Shown here piece after piece: positions 1 through 6,675 of a stretch of 64,000 nt of DNA. The notes beneath the pieces were generated by a model. It ran no database searches. It was not told where the DNA came from and saw only the letters and a program-made list of their open reading frames with translations. The stretch's first letter is position 1, and the number at the start of each line of letters is the position of its first letter. Both the position numbers and the translations under genes were made by a program. Origin of the DNA: Xanthomonas chitinilytica (GTDB taxonomy: Bacteria > Pseudomonadota > Gammaproteobacteria > Xanthomonadales > Xanthomonadaceae); NCBI RefSeq assembly GCF_026107455.2, contig NZ_JAPCHY010000004.1, positions 310,001-374,000 on the forward strand. The letters are read 5' to 3'.

Positions 1-571
1 AGCAGAACCAGCGGTCATGCGCGCTGGTGATCGTGTTGAACGCGCGGCGAAGCTCCGTGCGGTTGGGGCCCGCGGGGTCGTGCCCGCTCGCTCCCGTTCC
101 CGTAGCGCCTTTCCCCATGATCTGGACGACCTGGCCGAGCTCGTCGCCGTCCTTGTGGATTGCGGCAGGGACGACATCCGTCACCGGCTGCGTCAACCTG
201 ACCAGTGCAATGTCGTCGGACGAGGCCATCTGCACCACCGCCAGTATCCACTCGCCGGTGGACAGGGCCTGATCTATCAGCGCCTGTGGCGGCCTCGTGT
301 ACCCGGGATGCACGACGACGCGCTCGACGTCCCTGGGTATTCCGCCGATGACGACCTGCTCGAGCTCGGAATGCCACGGGATCACATGGGCGGCAGTGAT
401 CACCCACTGCGGAGAAACCAGTACGCCATGCCCCTCGCCGGGCATGTCGACGAGGGCGGGGAACTCGGATGCCGGAATCCGGTACTTCGAGTCGTCGACG
501 TCGTCGCGAATGACGATGGCGCTGGCGGTCGGTGATGCCGCAAGGAGCATGAGCAGCAAAAATCGGGTCAC
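1..571 (-). CDS. Secreted trypsin-like serine protease (S1 family), 3' end cut by window edge
   Basis: Reading from a GTG at 571 down to base 2 gives 190 codons without a stop. The product starts with a hydrophobic signal peptide (MTRFLLLMLLAASPTASA) and then carries the S1 peptidase catalytic His motif WVITAAHV and the catalytic Asp motif DDIALVRL. The serine motif (GDSGG) would lie beyond the left edge, so the gene is partial. The GTG is chosen because GAGGA lies about 7 nt upstream, and the overlapping ATG one base earlier reads straight into TGA. The gene begins about 17 bases after an integron attC-like site and in the same orientation, so it is probably a cassette gene. The substrate is unknown; export to the periplasm or outside is inferred from the signal peptide. 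An inactive S1 homologue cannot be excluded without the serine region. Confidence 0.8.
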   Translation of the reverse strand, partial: MTRFLLLMLLAASPTASAIVIRDDVDDSKYRIPASEFPALVDMPGEGHGVLVSPQWVITAAHVIPWHSELEQVVIGGIPRDVERVVVHPGYTRPPQALIDQALSTGEWILAVVQMASSDDIALVRLTQPVTDVVPAAIHKDGDELGQVVQIMGKGATGTGASGHDPAGPNRTELRRAFNTITSAHDRWFC

Positions 572-587
572 ATGTGATTCCTCAAGG

Positions 588-647
588 GGCTGACGCCTGA
601 ATTAAGTCACGCCGCGAAGCAGCGTCGACTTGAATGAATTGTTAGGC
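588..647 (-). mobile_element. Integron attC recombination site (59-base element)
   Basis: On the minus strand this 60-bp element begins with GCCTAAC (fits RYYYAAC) and ends with GTCAGCC, a near match to the core GTTRRRY. Between them an imperfect inverted repeat pairs CAATTCATTCAAGTC with GACTTAATTC around a GC-rich centre. This is the architecture of attC sites; from memory it closely resembles the attC of aadA-type cassettes and of Xanthomonas chromosomal integrons. The stop codon of the preceding reading frame (TAA) is inside the left core site, and the next reading frame starts directly after the right core site, as expected for adjacent gene cassettes. Confidence 0.85.
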
Positions 648-1001
648 GTATTGTCGTGTCCCATAAGTGGCCAGCATATGTGATTCAAAAAGTTGAGGGC
701 CAGTCACCTCCCAGTATGAGGAGTCGACGGCCAACAACTCAAACACGGGTTCGCCGTCGGACAGGCCTATAAAGTGGCCGTCGATTGTTTGATAAATGCC
801 ATGGTATAGAAGGCGGAAAGTGCTATCGGGCAACGAAAAGCCGGATAGGGAAAGCTGCTCTATCTCGTCAGCTCTGTCTCCCAGGCACTGCTCGATTTTA
901 ATAAGCCAAGTGTCCGGTCGGGCGAAACTGTCGATGTGTGGGAGAAATGCAGGTATGTCAAACAGCTCGCCGTTGCTGCCATGCTGCGGGATAGTGACCA
1001 T
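642..1001 (-). CDS. Hypothetical integron-cassette protein, 119 aa
   Basis: I do not recognise the family. The product (starting MVTIPQHGSNGELFDIPAF) has no signal peptide, no membrane segment and no obvious nucleotide-binding motif; it is slightly acidic and rich in aromatic residues in its C-terminal half. Its base composition is clearly lower in G+C than the neighbouring genes, as expected for acquired DNA. The stop codon lies inside the attC site at 588-647, and the ATG at 1001 follows an attC-like right end within a few bases; a GTG at 1007 would add two residues. Both boundaries fit a gene cassette. Small cytosolic proteins of unknown role are the usual content of chromosomal integrons. 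Expression would depend on a distant promoter, since none is visible directly upstream. Confidence 0.65.
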   Translation of the reverse strand: MVTIPQHGSNGELFDIPAFLPHIDSFARPDTWLIKIEQCLGDRADEIEQLSLSGFSLPDSTFRLLYHGIYQTIDGHFIGLSDGEPVFELLAVDSSYWEVTGPQLFESHMLATYGTRQYA

Positions 1002-1006
1002 GCGCA

Positions 1007-1030
1007 CCTAGCGTCTGAATTAAAACGATG
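1007..1030 (-). other. Partial or degenerate attC-like right end
   Basis: On the minus strand TTTTAATTCAGACGCTAGGT ends just before the start of the 119-aa frame. It shares TTAATTCA with the right half of the attC at 588-647, at the same distance from the core, and GCTAGGT is close to GTTRRRY. I could not find a convincing matching left half upstream, so this may be a decayed attC or an attI-like junction. Confidence 0.4.
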
Positions 1031-1250
1031 GAAGAGGATGCTTCCACGGTTGCCCTGCTCTTGATTGGATCGCCTAATGGCAACATGAGCCGGAGTATCG
1101 TGCTTCTCGCGCTGCATGTGAAGGCGTGAATGTGCTCGCCGGATTAATTGCTTGGGCACAAAAGCGCCAGGGCAGGTGTCCAGTGAAACACTGCAACGAA
1201 GCGGTCATAACGGTTGGTACCCGCAAATTCGCGGCCTGAGCGCCACAACG
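1031..1250. other. Gene-free stretch between cassette region and DUF885 gene
   Basis: Apart from a short inverted repeat (TGGAAG/CTTCCA at about 1029-1047), I see no gene, promoter or repeat that I can support. A 99-codon minus-strand frame starting at 1159 has no start signal or recognisable content. An integron integrase or attI could have been expected on this side of the cassettes; nothing here encodes one. Confidence 0.4.
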
Positions 1251-1279
1251 ACAAAGGCCCGGAAATTCCGGGCCTTTGT
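1251..1279 (-). terminator. Rho-independent terminator after the DUF885 gene
   Basis: A perfect 14-bp stem (ACAAAGGCCCGGAA / TTCCGGGCCTTTGT) with a single-base loop on paper lies 25 bases beyond the stop of the minus-strand gene at 1305. It probably also insulates the cassette region from transcription coming from the right. Confidence 0.8.
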
Positions 1280-1304
1280 CATACCCAACGATCGAAGCGG
1301 CGGG

Positions 1305-3107
1305 TTATTCGATCGGCTGATCCAGCATCAGCTGCCGCGCGAAGCGCACCGGCGGGGCGCCATAGGAGAGCATCCGGTCGTGGTAGGCCTTGAGGTCGAA
1401 GTCCGCACCCTGCTTTTCCTGCACCGCCTTGCGGGTGTCGAAGTGCTCCTGCGCGCCGACGAAGTAGGTCGGCAGCTGGGCCGAGGTGAGCTGGGCGCGT
1501 ACCCATTTGCCGGCGGCTTCGCTTTCCTGCTGGAAGGCGTCGTGGGTCATCAGGTGCATGGCCTGCTCGCGGGTCCAGTTGTCCACGTGCACGCCCTGGT
1601 CGAGGATGGCGTTGGCGATGGTGCGCAGGTAGAACTTGAGCTGCACCAGGTGGAACAGCGGGTCGCTGTCCAGGTAGCCCTGCTCCTGCATCATCCGTTC
1701 GGTATAGACGGCCCAGCCTTCGGCGAACAGGCCCGAGCGCAGCACCGCGCGCAGGGTGGAGGGGAACTTGCCCGAGTGCCAGCCTTCCAGGTAATGGCCC
1801 GGGGTGCCCTCGTGGATGGACAGCAGGTGGATCATGCGGCTGTTGTATTCGCGCAGGAACGAATCGACCTGCTTGTCGTCCCAGTCGTCGGGAATCGGCG
1901 AGACCGCGTAGAAGGTCTTGAGGTTCTTGTCGAGCGGGCCGGGCGAGTCGCAGTAGGCCACGGCCACGCCGCGCTGGAACTCGGGCATCAGGATGATGTC
2001 CACCGGCGCGTCGGGCAGGGTCATCAGGTCGTGCTTGCGCACGAACTCGGTGGAATGGTCGAGCGCGGCCTTGGCGTCGTCGACCACCTTGTCGCGTGCG
2101 GGCTTGTCGGCATAGGCCAGTTCCAGCGCGGCCTCGATGGCCTTCTGCTGTTGCTCGTCGCTCGGGTTGGCCGGCAGCGCCGGGGCGCCGGGCCGGTCCT
2201 TCAGCACCTCCTGGGCGATGCCGTACATGTCCTGGCGCACGCGCTCGAGTTCGGCGCGGGCGCGCTCGCCGATCTCCTGCCGCGACAGCGAGGAGTTGAG
2301 CGAGAACGTCAGCTTCTGGTCGTAGCGCTCGGCGCCGATGCGGAACTCGCCCCTGGCGTTGGGCACCAGGGTCTTGTCCAGCCAGTCCTGTTGCTCGGCC
2401 ACGGCGGTCTTGAGGCCGTCGATGGCGGCCTGCAGGCGCTGCTGCTCGTCCTGCGGCAGTTCGCCGATGTGCGGCACGATGAAGGCGTCGACCAGGCTGA
2501 GGATGCCCTTGTTCTGCTTGGCCACGGTCTCGGCGTGGATCTTCGGCACCCGGTCCGGGTCGAGGTTGCTGCGTGCGGCCTTGAAGATCCCCGGGATCTT
2601 CTCGATGCGCGCGGTGGCCGATTTCAGGCGCTCGGGCAGCGGCGCGAACTCGCGCGCCATCAGGCCGTAGATGGCGCTGCCGGCCAGGCCGTTGTAGACC
2701 TGCGGGTCCCACTTCCATGCCTGCAGGGTTTCGTTGTTCCAGATGTCCGATTGCAGCTGGTTGCGCAGGATCGCGGCATCGACCTGGTTCTCGCGCGAGA
2801 GCTGGGCGACGTCGATCCGGTCCAGCTCGGCCAGCAGGGCCTTGCCGGCTTCCAGGCTCTTCTGCTGGCCGGCGGCGGAGACGTCGTCGATCTCGCTGTC
2901 GTAGCGGTGTTCGCCGATCTGGGTGGCGCTGACCGGCGACAGCTGCATCCAGGTGTCCAGCGCCTTCTGCGACAGCTCGGCGAAGCGGGCGTCGGCCTGG
3001 CTCTGGCCGGCCTCGGCGGCGGTCGGCGTGGTGGCGGTGGGGGCCTGGCCGTTCTGGCAGCCGGCCAGGGCGGCGAGCAGGGCGGCGGCAAGCAGGTGCT
3101 GGCGCAT
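1305..3107 (-). CDS. DUF885 family lipoprotein, putative metallopeptidase-like
   Basis: 600-residue protein beginning MRQHLLAAALLAALAGC, a lipoprotein signal whose lipobox (LAGC) gives acylation at Cys17, followed by a low-complexity Ala/Thr/Pro linker. The rest matches the DUF885 family in length and in its hallmark HEGTPGHYLEGWHSG near residue 430, which resembles a zinc-binding HExxH-type motif; the C-terminal LSYGAPPVRFARQLM is also typical. Members are predicted cell-envelope peptidases of unknown substrate. The start at 3107 is preferred over an upstream start (3167) because AGGA precedes it and it places the lipobox correctly. It is monocistronic, divergent from the GFA gene, and followed by a strong terminator. 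Peptidase activity is inferred from the family only. Confidence 0.85.
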   Translation of the reverse strand: MRQHLLAAALLAALAGCQNGQAPTATTPTAAEAGQSQADARFAELSQKALDTWMQLSPVSATQIGEHRYDSEIDDVSAAGQQKSLEAGKALLAELDRIDVAQLSRENQVDAAILRNQLQSDIWNNETLQAWKWDPQVYNGLAGSAIYGLMAREFAPLPERLKSATARIEKIPGIFKAARSNLDPDRVPKIHAETVAKQNKGILSLVDAFIVPHIGELPQDEQQRLQAAIDGLKTAVAEQQDWLDKTLVPNARGEFRIGAERYDQKLTFSLNSSLSRQEIGERARAELERVRQDMYGIAQEVLKDRPGAPALPANPSDEQQQKAIEAALELAYADKPARDKVVDDAKAALDHSTEFVRKHDLMTLPDAPVDIILMPEFQRGVAVAYCDSPGPLDKNLKTFYAVSPIPDDWDDKQVDSFLREYNSRMIHLLSIHEGTPGHYLEGWHSGKFPSTLRAVLRSGLFAEGWAVYTERMMQEQGYLDSDPLFHLVQLKFYLRTIANAILDQGVHVDNWTREQAMHLMTHDAFQQESEAAGKWVRAQLTSAQLPTYFVGAQEHFDTRKAVQEKQGADFDLKAYHDRMLSYGAPPVRFARQLMLDQPIE

Positions 3108-3220
3108 CGTTGGATCCTGGAGGAGGGCGGAAAGTCCCAGCATAGGTCGCGCCCGGAGTGCGCGCACCTGCCGTTGGTTGGCTTACCCTGCACCGGTATT
3201 TTCACGAGGGAGCAGGAGAC

Positions 3221-3577
3221 ATGAACTATCAGGGAAGCTGTCATTGCGGGCGCATCGCCTTCCGCGTGGACGCCGGCGACGGCATCGGCGAGGTGTTCGA
3301 CTGCAACTGCTCGATGTGCCGCCGCCGCGGCGGGCTGCTGTGGTTCGCGCCGCATTCGGTGCTGAAGCTGGATACGGCCGAGTCCGACATGGCGACCTAC
3401 CGCTTCAACAAGCAGCACATCGACCACCATCACTGTCCAACATGCGGCATCGCGCCGTTCAGCGAGGGCACCCATCCGGCGAACGGCCAGCGCATGGTCG
3501 CGGTCAACGTCCGCTGCCTGCCGGACCTGGACCTGGGCACGCTGAAGATCACCGCCATCGACGGGGCCAGCCTGTGA
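3221..3577 (+). CDS. GFA family (glutathione-dependent formaldehyde-activating enzyme-like) zinc protein
   Basis: 118-residue protein with the zinc-ligand pattern of the GFA/CENP-V fold: CHCGRIAF near the start, CNCSMCRRRGG near residue 30, and CPTCGIAPF in the second half. The full-length fold is present. The founding member (Gfa of Paracoccus) was linked to formaldehyde-glutathione conjugation, but most homologues have no proven substrate, so the name should be read as a fold label. The ATG at 3221 has an AGGAG about 7 nt upstream. The stop overlaps the start of the next gene (TGATG), so the two are probably translationally coupled, although nothing in the second product suggests a shared pathway. 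Confidence 0.85.
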   Translation: MNYQGSCHCGRIAFRVDAGDGIGEVFDCNCSMCRRRGGLLWFAPHSVLKLDTAESDMATYRFNKQHIDHHHCPTCGIAPFSEGTHPANGQRMVAVNVRCLPDLDLGTLKITAIDGASL

Positions 3578-4377
3578 TGCGGGTGCTCCATGTGCGGTGG
3601 GCGGGGGTGCTGGCTTTGGCGTTGCTGGCCGGTTGCGCGCAGCAGTCCCGCGAATGGGCGGCGGCGGCCGATGCGGGCGGGGCGGTGTCCTCGCCGGAAG
3701 GCGCGTTCCTGGCCTATGAGCATACGGTGCAGCTGCGACTGCCCGGGGCGCAGATCGCGCCGCGGCTGAAGGCGATCACGGAGGCGTGCCAGGGCAGCCG
3801 GTTCGGCGACTGCGCGGTGCTGCAGGTGTCGCAGAGCGGCGGCGGGACGCCGTCGGGCACGATCAAGGTGCGGATCGCGCCGCAGGGCGTGGAGCCGATC
3901 ATCGCGCTGGCCGGCGAACAGGGCGAGATCACCGCGCGCGACACCGAGGCCGAGGACCTGGCCCAGCAGGTGGCCGACACCCGCCTGACCCAGGAGCGCT
4001 TGAAGAACGAGCACGAGCGCCTGCTGCAGTACCAGCAGCGCAAGGACCTGTCGGTGGCCGACCTGCTGACGATCTCCGCCCGGCTGGCCGAGATCGAGGC
4101 CGGGCTGGAGCAGGCCAACCGCGATGCCGCGCAGCAGCGCCGCCGCATCGATACGCAACTGGTGACGATGCGGCTGGACTCGACCAGCAGCCAGCGCAAC
4201 CGCAGCGAGATCGGCCGCGCGTTCTCCGAGTTCGGCAGCATCTTCGCCACCAGCCTGGCGTTCCTGATCCGCATCTTCGCCGGCCTGCTGCCGGCCGCGA
4301 TCGTGGGTGGCGCGGTGCTGTGGGGCGCGCTCAAGCTGTGGCGCCGACGGCGTGCGCGCAGGGCGGCCGGCGGCTGA
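3577..4377 (+). CDS. DUF4349 domain lipoprotein with coiled coil and C-terminal membrane anchor
   Basis: 266 residues. The N-terminus (VLALALLAGC) is a lipoprotein signal with a clear lipobox. Residues about 45-110 form a beta-rich region; residues about 120-200 are a long charged coiled coil (TRLTQERLKNEHERLLQYQQ and following); a hydrophobic segment near residues 225-255 is followed by a very basic tail (LWRRRRARRAA). This is the layout of the DUF4349 family, found in many bacterial envelope proteins of unknown role. The double anchor (lipid at the N-terminus, transmembrane helix at the C-terminus) places the coiled coil outside the cytoplasm. It starts inside the stop codon of the GFA gene. 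Confidence 0.75.
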   Translation: MRVLHVRWAGVLALALLAGCAQQSREWAAAADAGGAVSSPEGAFLAYEHTVQLRLPGAQIAPRLKAITEACQGSRFGDCAVLQVSQSGGGTPSGTIKVRIAPQGVEPIIALAGEQGEITARDTEAEDLAQQVADTRLTQERLKNEHERLLQYQQRKDLSVADLLTISARLAEIEAGLEQANRDAAQQRRRIDTQLVTMRLDSTSSQRNRSEIGRAFSEFGSIFATSLAFLIRIFAGLLPAAIVGGAVLWGALKLWRRRRARRAAGG

Positions 4378-4388
4378 GCCTGCCGGGG

Positions 4389-4425
4389 GAGCCGCGTCGT
4401 CGCCGTGCCGGCGATGGCGCGGCTC
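4389..4425. terminator. Hairpin between convergent genes, possible bidirectional terminator
   Basis: GAGCCGCG at 4389-4396 pairs with CGCGGCTC at 4418-4425, with a second inner stem between them. It sits between the stops of two convergent genes. There is no T-run, so termination is only suggested by position. Confidence 0.4.
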
Positions 4426-4717
4426 AGCCTTCGTCGTGCTCGTATTCGACGAACACGTCCAGCTCCCGTGCCAACGTTTCCACCGCCTGGCGCACCTTCT
4501 GCGCGGTGGCGGCGTTGCCGACCTCCACTTCCAGTTCGTGGATGCCGGGGCCTTCGTCGTCGGACAGCCCGGCCGAGCTGGAGTCCTCGTCGTCCATGTG
4601 CATCATCAGGTCGTCGGTTTCCTCGACGTGCTCGATGCCGTCCAGGCTCTGCAGCAGGTTGCCGATGGCGCGGGCATCGTCCTCGCTGCCGGTGATGCGG
4701 ATACGCAGGATGGGCAT
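4424..4717 (-). CDS. Conserved hypothetical acidic protein, 97 aa
   Basis: A small, strongly acidic cytosolic protein. It starts MPILRIRITGSEDDARAIGNLL, followed by a possible beta-alpha unit, then a central run of Asp/Glu/Met (MMHMDDEDSSSAG), and a C-terminal amphipathic stretch (ATAQKVRQAVETLAREL). The pattern of an N-terminal beta strand and a C-terminal helix suggests a small alpha/beta domain related to ACT- or ferredoxin-like folds, but no family can be named. A purine-rich GGAAGG precedes the ATG. It ends against the convergent DUF4349 gene and lies 74 bases from the stop of the upstream DUF2867 gene, so cotranscription with that gene is possible. Confidence 0.65.
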   Translation of the reverse strand: MPILRIRITGSEDDARAIGNLLQSLDGIEHVEETDDLMMHMDDEDSSSAGLSDDEGPGIHELEVEVGNAATAQKVRQAVETLARELDVFVEYEHDEG

Positions 4718-4791
4718 GGGGGCGGACCTTCCGGTTCGGGAAGGCCAGCCTAGGCGGGGCTCGGGAAAGGCCAGGTGAAGCGCGGCGCGCC

Positions 4792-6192
4792 TCAGCGGCT
4801 GGCCTGGCCGATGCCGGCGGGCATCGTTGCCGCGGCCCGCTCGAGCAGCTGCGTCGCCGCGGTGGCGAGCATCGCCGGTGCGATGTAGCGGTGGTGGAGC
4901 GGATCGACCACCGCCATGTAGCAGCGGCCGAAGCCGTTGCGGCAGGCCACGCGGGTGGAAAGCGAGATCTCCAGCCATTCCCCGTCCTGACGCACTTCGA
5001 CGCAGGAGCGGAAACGCAGGTGGCGGTCGTCGGCGCCGAGCACGACCTGCGCCCGCTGCGGTTCGATCCGCTGGTCGATCACCGGGAAGCGGTTGGCGAA
5101 GCGCTGCGTGGGCGACTCGGCGAGCAGCGAGGACACCGGGCAGCCCAGTCGCGAGGTACGCAATCCCAATGGCGCGACCAGCAGGTTGCGCAGCCGCATC
5201 AGCCCGGTGACCGTGGCCGCCGGCTGCTCGACGAAGGCCTGCAGCAGTTCGGCGAGCAGCGCCGCCGGTGCACGGTGGCCGAACTGCCATGGGTCCAGGC
5301 GCAGCCGTACCGTGTCCTGGTAGTGGTGGCGGTCCTGCAACTGGTCGTGCAGCAGCGAGCCCGGTGGCAGCGTGCGCGAGGCCTGCGGCCGCAGTCGCGG
5401 ATGCGAGGCGGCGTTGGCCGCCGACGTCGAGGATCGCGCGCAACCCTGGCGCAGGCGGCCGCTGCAACGCCGCAGGCGTGCCCGCAACCGCTGCCGCCAG
5501 TGCCCGGGTCCGAAGGACAGCACGGTGGTGGGCACCTGCACGCCGGCCGCGGTGCCGGATCGCAGCAACGCCTGCACCGGTTCGGGCAGCAGTTCGGTCA
5601 GGTCGGCCAGGGTCGCCTCGCCGGCCAGCACCTGGCGGTGCAGTTCCGCCGGCAGCGGGCCGCCCGCTTCGTCGGGATGGCAGGACAGCGCGAAGAACGC
5701 CGGATGGCGCTCGTCCAGCGGCAGGAACTGGTGCCAGGTGCCGCCGCCGAAGCGCACCGAGAACAGGCTGTCGGCCGGGACTTCGACCTGATGCAGCGCC
5801 TGCACGAACGCCTGCGGATCAGCTTCGACCTGCGCCGGCGATGCGGTGGAGAAGCGCAGCCGCGCGCCGCTGCTGCCGGCGATGGCGGTGAACATGCGGT
5901 TGCCGGCGTGGCGATGGAACGGATGTCCCTGCGGGCCGACCGCGAACGAGAACAGCGAGGCCGGATCGCCGTGGCCGAAGTCGGGCGCCGACAGCAGTGC
6001 GGAAGGCTCGTCCAGCGCGTCGCGGTAGGCCGGGTGCCGCCGCTGCCGCTCTCCGGCCTGGGCGGCCAGCGCATCGCCGGCGCCGGGGTCCAGCTGCGCG
6101 ATCAGCAGCACCTCGACCGGGCGCCCTCCGGCGTGGGAGGGCAGCGAGACGCGGGGGAAGCTGTCGTCGTTGGCGATGCGATTGCGTTCCAT
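4792..6192 (-). CDS. Cupin-like plus DUF2867 domain protein
   Basis: 466 residues. The first third contains a cupin-like metal-binding pattern (HPFHRHAGNRMF near residue 93 and FGGGTWHQF near residue 150). The last 180 residues match DUF2867: the region around LMRLRNLLVAPLGL, then DDRHLRFRSCVEV, GFGRCYMAVVDPLHHRYI and a C-terminal helix. A basic, low-complexity linker (about residues 230-290) joins the two. DUF2867 proteins are frequently found beside ArsR-type repressors, as here: the ArsR gene is directly upstream on the same strand with a 25-bp gap. Catalytic function is unknown; a sensor or ligand-binding role under the ArsR regulator is inference. Confidence 0.7.
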   Translation of the reverse strand: MERNRIANDDSFPRVSLPSHAGGRPVEVLLIAQLDPGAGDALAAQAGERQRRHPAYRDALDEPSALLSAPDFGHGDPASLFSFAVGPQGHPFHRHAGNRMFTAIAGSSGARLRFSTASPAQVEADPQAFVQALHQVEVPADSLFSVRFGGGTWHQFLPLDERHPAFFALSCHPDEAGGPLPAELHRQVLAGEATLADLTELLPEPVQALLRSGTAAGVQVPTTVLSFGPGHWRQRLRARLRRCSGRLRQGCARSSTSAANAASHPRLRPQASRTLPPGSLLHDQLQDRHHYQDTVRLRLDPWQFGHRAPAALLAELLQAFVEQPAATVTGLMRLRNLLVAPLGLRTSRLGCPVSSLLAESPTQRFANRFPVIDQRIEPQRAQVVLGADDRHLRFRSCVEVRQDGEWLEISLSTRVACRNGFGRCYMAVVDPLHHRYIAPAMLATAATQLLERAAATMPAGIGQASR

Positions 6193-6217
6193 GGCGCTTC
6201 CCGGTGATGGCCGCGTC

Positions 6218-6547
6218 TCAGCGGCCCTTGTTCCTGGCCAGGCGGCGCGATTCGCGCTGCAGCGGGCCGGCGGTGGGGCAGACTTCGAAGGCGAAGCCGC
6301 TCAGGGTGTTGACCAGGCTGTCCGGGGTGAGCCGGTAGTAGACGAACTGGCCACGTCGCTCGCTGGTCACCAGCCCCGCCGCGGCCAGCACCGACAAATG
6401 GCGGGAGATGGCCGGCGCGCTCATCTCGAAGCGCTGGCCGATCTCGCCGGCGGTCAGTTCCTGCGCCGAGAGGTAGGCCAGGATCTCGCGGCGCGGGCGC
6501 GAGGCGAGGGCTTCGAAGATGCGGTCGACGGACATTGTTGGAATCAT
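6218..6547 (-). CDS. ArsR family winged-helix transcriptional repressor
   Basis: 109 residues with the ArsR/SdpR-type winged helix: FEALASRPRREILAYL (helix 1), LTAGEIGQRFEMSAPAISRHLSVL (helix-turn-helix), AGLVTSERRGQFVYYRL (wing). It lacks the Cys-rich metal site of classical ArsR (no ELCVCDL box), so it more likely belongs to the SdpR/YczG-like, non-metal group. The first ATG (6547) is inside the AT-rich repeated operator at 6547-6578; the second ATG (6535), giving MSVDRIFEAL, is an alternative start that fits the family alignment better. Neither has a Shine-Dalgarno sequence. It probably represses itself and the downstream cupin/DUF2867 gene. Confidence 0.85.
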   Translation of the reverse strand: MIPTMSVDRIFEALASRPRREILAYLSAQELTAGEIGQRFEMSAPAISRHLSVLAAAGLVTSERRGQFVYYRLTPDSLVNTLSGFAFEVCPTAGPLQRESRRLARNKGR

Positions 6548-6578
6548 TAATTAACTAATTTGCTAATTAACTAATTAG
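6547..6578 (-). promoter_or_regulatory. Tandem AT-rich palindromic operator of the ArsR gene
   Basis: TAATTAACTAATT occurs twice (6548-6560 and 6564-6576), separated by three bases. Each copy contains the palindrome TTAATTAA or CTAATTAG. This AT island stands out sharply from the GC-rich surroundings and overlaps the start of the ArsR gene, the typical place for autorepression by an SdpR-like regulator. Binding is inferred. Confidence 0.65.
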
Positions 6579-6675
6579 AGGCGGCAATGTCAAGCGCTTC
6601 GTGCGGGCGGGCAGGCTGCCCGGAGCGGAGAGGGAGCGGAGAGCCTGCCGCCGCCGAAGGCGTGCGCGGCCGGAA

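Noticed and set aside
860-1159. A 99-codon minus-strand frame starting near 1159
   Set aside because: No start signal, crosses the better-supported cassette gene in another frame, and resembles no protein.
1152-3224. A 690-codon open frame on the plus strand opposite the DUF885 gene
   Set aside because: Composition is an antisense shadow of GC-rich coding DNA (Val/Leu/Gly/Ala-rich, no domain), while the minus-strand frame has a lipobox and family motifs.
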